Positions 55,491 through 64,000 of a stretch of 64,000 bases of DNA are shown piece by piece. Below the pieces are notes generated by a model. It was not told the origin of the DNA and did no database searches. It saw only the letters and a program-made list of their open reading frames with translations. Source of the stretch: Prochilodus magdalenae (Eukaryota; Chordata; Actinopteri; Characiformes; Prochilodontidae). The position numbers were made by a program, and so were the translations under genes. Position 1 is the first letter of the stretch. Every line of letters begins with the position of its first letter. The DNA is taken from assembly GCA_024036415.1 (NCBI GenBank), contig JAMWET010006961.1, positions 1 through 64,000 on the forward strand. The letters are read 5' to 3'.

Positions 55491-58400
55491 GAGAGGCACA
55501 GCCCTCAGGGGAGACACAGATTTTGTTCTTTGTTTGCTGGTTTAGTTACTCAGGACATAATGGTGGTTGGAATATTGTTTTTTATGCTTTAATGAAATTG
55601 ATTTTAGGTGTGTACAACTGTTCAAAGCTGTGTTTGCTAGTCATGTATTGGTTAATATTTTTTTAATCATGGAATAAAGTTTGGGCTTGTTTGACTGTTT
55701 TGTAATGATTGTTTTTGTAAGTGACAAAATTATAATGTTTAATCATTGTTTTTAAAATAAACAAAATTAAGTGGTTGGGTCTCTCAAAGATAAAGTCTTT
55801 TAGTCTGAAATATGGTTTTAACTCTGACTTTGAATCAGTTTCATATAAGTATATTAATATTATCTTGTTATTTTGTTTAGAAGTTTTTCTCTGCTTAATG
55901 CTTGGTTTAATATTAAAAGGTTGATTGTTTTTAATTGTTGCTGTCAGAACAAAATCAATTTTTATTGATTCCTTTATCATGAAATGTTGACATAGGGTAA
56001 AGAGCCGATGGCTTTTTTACATGTGAAAAACGTCATTCAAAAAACTACTAATTGATTGTAAGTTTATTCCGACAGGAACAAGTTACTTATAATACTTACA
56101 TTTTATAAACTTTAGATGCTGTGTTGTGTGTATTAGTGTATCGGCCTTGTGGTGATTGCTGTATAAAACACTAATAAAAAGTACTTACTAATGCTGTTTA
56201 CTGCAATTTTTATTTTATTAAGTTGTCTTTTGTTATTAATTAAAAAAAACAGTAATGAACCCTCTGACACTAGACAGACTATTTCGTAGTACAGTTTTAA
56301 ATAATTGAAGAATATAATAGAGCTAAAGAACTAAGTTTGAGTATGTGATAAAAACTAAACAGGTTTTACACCTAAAAAAGCTAGTGTTGAGGCTGCCTTA
56401 ATATTTTTAATGAACTGAACTTCAAATATTAAATACACAAAACAAAAATCTGTGTTTTATGCCCTATTTTTTTTTACTATTTTACATATGTCATTTTGTA
56501 GTTATTCAGAGAAAGTAAAGTTAATGCATATATCTGGTCATGTTAACAAATATGGAAATTTAAGGAAACAAAGTGCTGAAGAAAGTATGCCTTTATTGCA
56601 TGAATAAATCTGTAAGATGCATTAATACTTTTAAGCTTCGTATTAAGAATATATTTCAAGTTCTGGTCAAATGTCTCATTAAGAAGATAATCTCTATAAG
56701 GAGATGTTCTGATTTAGATGTGTAGAAACATGTAGACCACTCCCTGATTTGTGCAACTGGGCCAGTGTTACAAAAAAAAAAGCAGGCTTTCATTTCAGGT
56801 GTGTGGAGACTAACGTTTAGAGTGAGCTCTAGTCTGTTATTAGGGAACAGGTTTGGCAAGATTCTTTATTAAACTCAAATACAGTGATAATCTTATAATT
56901 GTTAAATTATATTCCCATGTGGAAAAGCAGTATAAAATAGGAAACCAGGACACCTACATAAAACAGGACACCTTCATAAAACTGTCATTAGGACTGTTGT
57001 AACCCTACATGAATATTTGTAAGTGGGTATTGTAATATGCCTCATCTGTCATAAAGCCTACTTTAGCTAACTTGGATCAAAACTGGCAACCTCTGTAGGG
57101 AAAAACGGCTAGTGGACTTTTAACAAACATACTGTTTATTTAGTCTATTTTACTGCAAGTCCAATTTTTTTCCCCATGAGCCTTCATAATTCATGGTTGC
57201 ACAAGCCAGTAGTGAAATTCTACAATATAATAATTAGTGTGGTTGAACATTATAGGCATATATGCAACTAGTTACCACTTGTTGACTATTGTCAGCTGTA
57301 TAGTACCTACAGACTCTACACCAATCTACCCCTGTATACCAAATACCTGTAAATATTGTAAGAACCTATAATTTTACAAACAAAGCACCTGGGGCTACAG
57401 CAGGAATCCATAAACTATAAACTGTATGAGATATGAGTAATTCCAGAACCTCGTAAACTTCATCAGATTTAAATCCACTTTTAGTCCTGGAGGGCCAAAG
57501 TGCAGTGTTTGTGCTGGTTTGAGAATGAATGAATGCAAACTATAAGAAAGACGTGTTTAAACATATTAAAGATCTTTTGCTACTGTAAACATATTTCTGT
57601 AATTATCTACCACTAAAGTACTATAGGTAAAATTATATAAACATTAGTTTGATGATATCAGACAAACAGCAGTAGACTGCAGGTGGTAGCAGGTCACTTG
57701 TGCAGAGAACACAGCAGTAGAACCTGTTATTAACCGTTATGAGGAAACATAGGTTGTACTTTGACAGCTCTATGCCTGAGCTTTAGGTCTCTGTTGTGAG
57801 GGCTGGGTCTGTGCTGCTGCAGGAGGGTGTGGAGAAACAGGAGGGGCTGAGTGGCCGTTAGGTTGGTGGCGTGTGTGTGGTGTTCTGTGGCGTTCATTAA
57901 GTGAATCATCCATTGTCTTAAGTGAACCAGCATGAGCCATCTTGTCTTCAGAAAACAGGGTGCTTGTAACAGTGTTGAGTGAGACCAGACCAACATCGCA
58001 AACATTACCTATTTACAAGATTTATTATTTCATCAGCCATGTCACGGGTTGAGGGTCAGTTCTACCAACTGAGAACATTGTCTACATTTCATCATGATAA
58101 CATGAAAGCCTTTGGTACGTTATCACCATAGAAACTGCTTTATTAAATATATAATGGTTTTTATTTTTTTTTGAAAGCACATTTCATACACATTGCAAAG
58201 CTGAATTCAAATCTTTCACTTTGCTGGTAAATGGTAAAATCACTACCCAAAGTGCCCACCCAAAAAAAAAACAATTACATCAACAATAATGAAGGAATTT
58301 AAAATTGATTGAAATTATTACACAACAACAGGTCTTATTGGGCTAATTAAAGAGACAATAAAATAAAATAAAACTAATTTAAATAAAAACCCAGAAATTC

Positions 58401-58544
58401 AGTATTCGTCTCAGAAATTGGCAAAATTTGGCAATTTAAAATCAAAAAACACTGGATGGCTATTATTTCCTGGGTCTTCTTCAAAGTTCTAAAGGTTATA
58501 CCTGCAATTGGGTTCACACTTTGATAGAAGAACATATATTTATA
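55491..58544. other. Gene C 3' UTR and intergenic DNA
   Basis: The polyA signal AATAAA lies at 55673-55678. From about 56499 the sequence resembles the upstream region of gene C (from about 39340). This marks the start of the next tandem unit. No coding exon is seen. Confidence 0.55.
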
Positions 58545-59053
58545 CAGCTCTGGAAAAAATTAAGAGCCCACCTGTAAATGATCAGGTTCTGGGTTTGTGT
58601 TGGACCAGAATTCCTCAGTTCTGTTTGATTCTCTACACTACTGGAACCATGTCTCCAAAACTCCAGATCAGATATTGTATCAGATCTGTTTATTTAGAAA
58701 ATCACTAATGACCTCCAGAAGCCTGTTTTTAGAACCATGCTCGCTGTGCGTTTCACCCCAGCCACCGCTCGCCAGTCTCTCTGTAGGTCACTCGAGGTCA
58801 TCTTACGGTGGGTAAGGGACATTATAAATGAGGTGGCGCTCATGACGGTCAGTAGAGAGGGGGTTTGGCCCTCTGCCAGTCTGTAGCTGTGTTGTCCTGT
58901 GTGTTTGCTGCTGGACCTTGTTCTTATGAACCAGACGCTCACTGTATCTGCCAGTAAAGCTAGAACCCAACCTTCGGTTCCACACTAAGAACCTGCTGTA
59001 CATGTGGAGATGCTGATTTAAGAGGAAACTGGAGTGGGCTCTTATTTCCAACG

Positions 59054-59056
<3 letters not shown>
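58545..59056 (+). mobile_element. Tc1-type MITE
   Basis: The ends 'cagctctggaaaaaattaag' and 'cttatttccaacgctg' are imperfect inverted repeats with a TA before the left end. This end sequence is a widespread fish Tc1-related family. The interior has no transposase motif. Confidence 0.65.

Positions 59057-59057
<1 letters not shown>

Positions 59058-59094
<37 letters not shown>
59058..59094 (+). repeat. (AT)n microsatellite, left half
   Basis: The AT run is split by the Tc1 insertion and continues at 60705-60741. Confidence 0.9.
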
Positions 59095-59097
<3 letters not shown>

Positions 59098-60701
59098 TTG
59101 TGATCAAATTTATTCAACCCCCACTGAAATAAAGTGTTTTGGCCAGTTTGACATTGATTTTGATTATTTTAGTCATCTTATTTACAATTATATCAAAGAG
59201 GCACTTATAAATTAGACAAATATAACATAATATTTATGATGGAATAACCACAAATGTCTTTACTGTGCTCACATCATTATCAGTTTTATTCAACCCCCTA
59301 GTGACATTATTTTTTAGTACTTAGTACAACATCCTTTTCCAGTTATGACAGCTTTCAAGCGTGAAGCATAGCTTGACACAAGTGTCTTGCAGCGACCTAT
59401 GGGTATCTTAGCCCATTCTTCATGGGCAAAAGCCTCCAGTTCAGTCACATTCTTAGGCTTGCGCACTGCAACTGCCTTCTTTAGGTCCCACCAGAGGTTC
59501 TCAATTGGATTTAAGTCTGGTGATTGCGATGGCCACTCTAGAATGTTCCAGCCTTTCATGTTCAACCATGCTCTAGTGGACTTGGATGTGTGCTTCGGAT
59601 CATTGTCCTGTTGGAAGGTCCAACGTCTGTGACTGACTCCATCACATTTTCCTCCAAGATCTCCTGGTACTGAAGGGAATTCATAGTACCCTGCACACGT
59701 TGAAGCTTTCCTGTACCATTAGAAGCAAAAACAGCCCCAAAGCATAATTGACCCCCCGCCATGCTTCACAGTAGGCAGGTGTTCTTTTGTTCATAAGCCT
59801 GGTTCTTCCTCCTCCAAAACATAGCGCTGGTCCATTGTCCCAAACAGTTCTAATTTAGTTTCATCTGACCACAGTACACTGTCCCCAAAACCTTTGTGGC
59901 TGTTGTCCACATGACTTTTGGCATACTGCAGTCGACTTTTCTTGTTCTTTGGAGTCAGCAAGGGGGTGCGCCTGGGGAGTTCTGGCATGGAGGTCTTCGT
60001 TATGCAGTGCGCGCCTTATTGTCTGAGCTGAAAACTTCAGTGCCCACATCTGACAGGTCTTTTTTCAGTTCCTTAGCAGTCACGCGGGGGATTTTTCTCC
60101 ACATTACGCTTCAGGTAGCGGCACAGCAGTCGCGGTCAGGATCTTCTTTCTGCCACGACCAGGTAACGTTTCCACTGTGCCCTTTAACTTGAACTTGCGA
60201 ATGATACTTCCGATAGTGTATCTGGGAATAATAAACAACTTCGCAATCTTTTTATATCCATATCCAATCTTGTGAAGAGCAATAACCTCTTCTCTTGTCT
60301 TCTGGGACCATTCTCTTGCCTTCACCATGCTTGTAAACACACCAGTAGATGTCTAGAAGGAGCTGAGTATCACAGTCCTTTTAAATCTGCCTAATTGGTG
60401 CTTATCATGCTTGATTGCTGCTCGTTGACATCCACAGGTGTTTTCAATACCTGATTGAAAACACTGGAATGAACCTCTGTTCTTAGGAGTGGTAGTCGTA
60501 AAGGGGTTGAATAATTGTGTCAATGAAGAAATCACAAAAAGGCCATTTAATACTTTATGACAAAAACAATTGATGCTATCTTAGTTGCATTTAGTTCTTT
60601 AACAAGTCCTTGTAAGATTTCATTATGAACACAATTACAAATGTGCACTGAATTCCATAAAACCCTTCGCAGCATTGGGGGTTGAATAAATTTGATCACA
60701 A

Positions 60702-60704
<3 letters not shown>
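59095..60704 (-). mobile_element. Full-length Tc1-like transposon
   Basis: The ends 'cagttgtgatcaaatttatt' and 'aataaatttgatcacaactg' are perfect inverted repeats, flanked by TA on both sides (59093-59094 and 60705-60706). The element is 1610 bp, the usual Tc1 size, with the transposase read on the minus strand. Confidence 0.92.
59314..60340 (-). pseudogene. Tc1-like transposase, frameshifted
   Basis: The N-terminus at 60340-60104 has paired helix-turn-helix content (VKAREWSQKTREEVIALHK, then RKFKLKGTVETLPGRGRK). The middle frames carry SAQTIRRALHNEDLHAR and the first catalytic Asp in VLWSDETKLELFG. The second Asp lies in the QQDNDPKH-type segment near 59600. The catalytic Glu is in SQSPDLNPIENLWWDL, within 59565-59314. 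The triad residues are all present but spread over three frames, so this copy cannot make transposase. Confidence 0.85.

Positions 60705-60741
<37 letters not shown>
60705..60741 (+). repeat. (AT)n microsatellite, right half
   Basis: Continuation of the AT repeat at 59058-59094 beyond the transposon. Confidence 0.9.
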
Positions 60742-60744
<3 letters not shown>

Positions 60745-61868
60745 TGGTCTGGCTTCTTTTAACACACTACTGTTAAAGTCTACCTGTAAAAACTAGTGAG
60801 CATCAAATTTGGTCCATAGCATATGTTTGCATGTCGTAACAGGCCATTTCTGAGATGTACATTCCTCTGTTCACACCAGGGAGTGCTCTGTAAACCTGTT
60901 TATCCTGGTAAAGTCAGCTGTGATTAGAAAAATACACACCCATATTGTAGGGCGTTTAAGGAAAGCTCTAATGCAGTGGTCACCATCCCACCATTCCTGG
61001 AGACCTACCTTCCTTGCAGCCCCAGGTCCAACCCTAATTAACCCCACCTCATTCAGGAGTCTTTGATCAGAATAATGTCTGTTACCGCAGTGTCAGAGGG
61101 GAGCTCCAGGAAGGAGGGTTGGTGGCCACTGCTGTGAAGCATTCAGCTGGTAAAGTCTTGGTTTTCTTGGTTTGTGATTGTATGGGTTTGTGTCTTAGGA
61201 TTTAGTTGTTGTTGGTGGTGGTGGTGATAAACATAAACACACATTAAGCCTAATTTGATTTCATACATATTGTGATTGCTCTTATCAAGAGTAAAATGAA
61301 GTGCAGGTAAATGGATGGAATAGTAAATCTTAAAAAAAAAAGTTAAGCTCATTGAATGTTCCTTTTTGTGCGGAATAGATACAATTTGTTTATACATATT
61401 TATTTCATATGTAGTTTCCAGTTACTTACAACAATAATGTAGCTATTGATAATGTATTTACTGCTATAGATGAGCTGCAGAAGAATCTTATTTAAATACA
61501 CATGTTTTTAATAAGGTAATTACACAAGTGTACAGCCACGACGACATATAGTCACTGTCCAAAGTATCAGCATCTCTATAATTGCAGCTTCACAGGAGAG
61601 GGCAAAAAGCTAAGTCACTGGAGCCAGACGTTTTTTTTCCTAAGCAGTTTTGGGCCATTATCAAAAGAAAAAATCTACTAAAAATGAGATGTTTTTCTTT
61701 GGACAACAACTTTGTTCTTTTCTACATAGTTTAAAATGTGTATGAGTGAGAGTAACTACATCTGTATGAAATTGCAATGCTAAACTTTCCAGACATTTAG
61801 CTGGCTATAGTGACGTATGTGTGTGTGGGTTTGGCTTTATGTCGTTCTGTAACCTTAGATTTTCCAAA
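60742..61868. other. Intergenic DNA
   Basis: No gene is supported. A repeat-like 'cattcctggagacctacctt' stretch occurs at about 60990-61030. Confidence 0.45.
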
Positions 61869-62070
61869 TTACATATGGATACAGTATAGTTGGTGTTTAC
61901 TGTGTGTGTTGTCCTGTGTTAGTTCATTCCAAGCAGCTTGAATATTTTCATGCAGTTCCTGCGGATTTTGCGGTAAAGTTGGCGATGGAGTGACGGTGGT
62001 CATCCAGAAGGAACCAGCTGACAGAAATAAAACTTGGTGGGTAGGTTTGACATGGTGAGACATGTAAATT
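61869..62070 (-). pseudogene. Mariner/Tc1 transposase C-terminal fragment
   Basis: The minus-strand frame has PQNPQELHENIQAAWNELTQD, the end of a Tc1/mariner-type transposase. Its 3' flank ('acctacccaccaagttttat') is shared with 19195-19310. Confidence 0.55.
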
Positions 62071-62109
62071 ATTCAAACCCACACATATAACGTAAGCAAA
62101 GACTGCAGT

Positions 62110-62366
62110 GGTGTCGTACCAGACTGTCATGGAGTGACTCAGAATGGCAGCGGGTCATTTTCAGTGACGAGTCCCGCTTTAGTCTTGGTGGAGACAACCA
62201 CACACCTCCACCTCCACCCCTACCGCACCATCTGCAGGAACTGTGTGAGGATGTTCAAGCTGCATGGGATGGATTATCACAGGACACCATTAGGAACCTC
62301 TACAGCTCCATACCGAGACGTCTGGCATGTTGGGTTAGCGAACACGGCGGCCCGACGCCATACTGA
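62110..62366 (+). pseudogene. Mariner/Tc1 transposase fragment, opposite strand
   Basis: The + strand text reads WQRVIFSDESRFSLGGD, including the first catalytic Asp, then HLQELCEDVQAAWDGLSQDT and GGPTPY-stop. The central part with the second Asp and the Glu is missing. The 3' flank runs to about 62455 and is shared with 15772-15905. Confidence 0.65.
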
Positions 62367-62789
62367 GAGACAGATCATATCAGTCTAAATTTATCATCAG
62401 TTATTGATCCTGGTCCCCTTTATCTTCCTTCCCCAACAGCACCGCACTCCCACACCTCCTTCTGGGTTCAGCTATTCTTTTGACAGTGAGTATATAATCA
62501 AAGATAAGTATGGGGAATAGCTTTAAACGTATGTGATTTTTAAATGTTTAATGTTAAATGTGTAGGGTGGCATTAATGCGTGGAACAGCACACTACCAAA
62601 CTAGAAAGAAGTAGAACAATTAATAAACCAAAACATCTTGTTCTGAACACTCGAGTGCCCAGTAAATGTGGGAACCCCTGAATTTCAAAGGGGTATTTAA
62701 GAAACTATAAATTCATTGGTGTAAATCCACCCTCCTCCATTTATTCATATTTGAGTGAATGGAGTAAGTATGGCCAAATCTAGTTTGCC

Positions 62790-63290
62790 TTATTGAGCGG
62801 TTTCGCCTGCCTTCCTTGTTTGCTATCGCTGGTTTTGGCTTCTCTTTGGTTCTGAGGTACTCTCTTGGATTCTCCCCTTGATCTGTTTGCTGTTTAGTTT
62901 ACCTCTCCGGTTGTCAGCTTCTCATTTGTTTGATTTTTTCTCTTGCTATCTCCCTTTGGATTTGGTGGATCATGTGGTGCAACAGATATTCGAAGTCCGA
63001 ATCCCAGTCTGGGTGACTAGGCTGTGCTACACCAATAAGAGTCCTTGTGCAAGACTCCTAACACTACACTGACATACCTGTATATGAATAACCATGTAAG
63101 TCGCTCTGGGCATCAGATAAATGTATTTGTTAGCTGGTATCTCTGATTCCCTGGTTTTCGACCTCTGCCTGCCTCTCTGTTTATGTCCCTGCCCTGTCCC
63201 TTGGTTATGTTTGCCTGGCTAATGCTGTTGTGTCTAACTGTCAGTCTGTTTAATAAAACTCATTCAACCTTTAGCTCTGTAAGCGTCAAA
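62790..63290 (+). repeat. CT-rich repeat with embedded SINE
   Basis: Pyrimidine-rich text, including 'ctggttttggcttctctttg', surrounds a tRNA-SINE-like part. That part spans about 62965-63128, with 'gtccgaatcccagtctgg' and the tail 'gtaagtcgctctgggcatca'. A polyA-like AATAAA lies near 63254. Confidence 0.4.
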
Positions 63291-63294
63291 CTAA

Positions 63295-63446
63295 GGTTGT
63301 TATTCCTGACAAGAGGTAAAAAGAGTTCTTCTAGTGAGATGGGTTTAGCAATATGGCTTCCCTTAACACCAATTTTGTTATGGATGTGTGAATTTAATGC
63401 ACGCATGTTATTCATCTAGACTTTTTTATTTAAATTTTTCAGAAAC
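63295..63446 (+). promoter_or_regulatory. Gene D upstream/leader region
   Basis: It contains 'gaggtaaaaagagttctt', shared with 6393-6411 and 3055-3073 upstream of other lectin first exons. A 'tttaaatttttcag' tract immediately precedes the start context. Confidence 0.45.
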
Positions 63447-63471
63447 ATGCTTCAACTCCTACTGTTCCTAG
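63447..63471 (+). CDS. Gene D exon 1: signal peptide
   Basis: It encodes MLQLLLFLG, phase 1, with donor GTCAGT. It has the same layout as genes B and C, with a short first intron of 206 nt. Confidence 0.8.
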
Positions 63472-63677
63472 GTCAGTAACAACTTTTTCTTTGTCTAATA
63501 TTCTGGCATGCTAGACTCCTGAATCTACCGATATGTATTAGTAATACTCCCTGTATTTAACTCAGGGAGTTAAATGGATATATGATTACAAACTCTTGGC
63601 CTACCAGGCTACTAATGGTTTGCTAATGAACTGATACTATGGATGAAGGTGTAAATGTCACTTTGTGTCTTTAACAG

Positions 63678-64000
63678 GGTTGTGCACCCTCGGAGTTTGT
63701 CTTCCTCGTCAGTATCACTATGTGAATGAGGGCAAGACCTGGTCTGAAGCTCAGAGCTACTGCAGAGAGCATTACACTGACCTAGCAAGCATCGATAACG
63801 CTGAAGAAGGACTGGGGCTTCTTAACCTAGTGGACGTCAGGAGCAGTGGGCCAACCTGGATTGGACTGTATGATGATCTGAACAGCTGGAGATGGTCTCT
63901 GGAGGATGATGGCTTCTACAAGGGGGATGAGAAGAACTTTAGAAACTGGCACATATATAAACCTACAAACCAGGATGGAAACAGCCTCTGTACCGCTGTT
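63678..64000 (+). CDS. Gene D exon 2: CTLD1 (partial at window end)
   Basis: The exon follows acceptor TTTAACAG and reads [18 protein letters not shown], then [18 protein letters not shown] and YKPTNQDGNSLC. It is a type A1 domain nearly identical to CTLD1 of genes B and C. The window ends about 67 nt before the expected exon end. The rest of the gene lies to the right. Confidence 0.85.

Overview
The window looks like teleost fish nuclear DNA. It is AT-rich, with intron-containing genes, long microsatellites and many fish-type transposon families. These include Tc1/mariner, hAT, L2-like LINEs, MITEs with intact inverted ends and tRNA-derived SINE pieces. An otophysan fish (characin or catfish type) is my guess from the repeat content; the sequence alone does not prove it.

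The main content is a head-to-tail tandem array of multi-domain C-type lectin genes, all on the + strand. The last exon of gene A ends at 175. Gene B (6518-14472) and gene C (42459-55490) are complete. Gene D begins at 63447 and runs off the end. B and C share one architecture: a 25-nt signal-peptide exon, eight exons that each encode one C-type lectin-like domain (CTLD), and two or three short tail exons. I see no transmembrane exon, so the products are probably secreted. All eight CTLD exons were built with phase 1 at both ends. CTLD exon lengths and motifs show that the octet arose as a four-domain block used twice, each block alternating two domain types. Gene B has a 4-nt deletion and a stop in its seventh CTLD exon. 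Gene C has lost the splice acceptor of a mini-exon. Both broken exons could be skipped; for the mini-exon, and for the original length of the CTLD7 exon, skipping keeps the frame.

Between B and C lies a GIMAP (immune-associated GTPase) neighbourhood: two + strand GTPase exons (31208-32046 and 33193-34085) and a minus-strand GIMAP tail remnant (16303-16680). Inverted copies of one MITE lie directly downstream of the two GTPase exons. Surface or secreted lectins and GIMAP GTPases are both immune-type families, so this reads as an immune gene island grown by local duplication.

Most of the rest is mobile DNA. A nearly complete hAT element (36097-38985) and a Tc1 element (59095-60704) both sit inside AT microsatellites with clean target-site duplications. 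There is also a possible solo LTR (49375-50130), several MITEs, three 5'-truncated LINEs on the minus strand, and duplicated non-coding blocks. Some of those blocks mirror the lectin tandem duplication.
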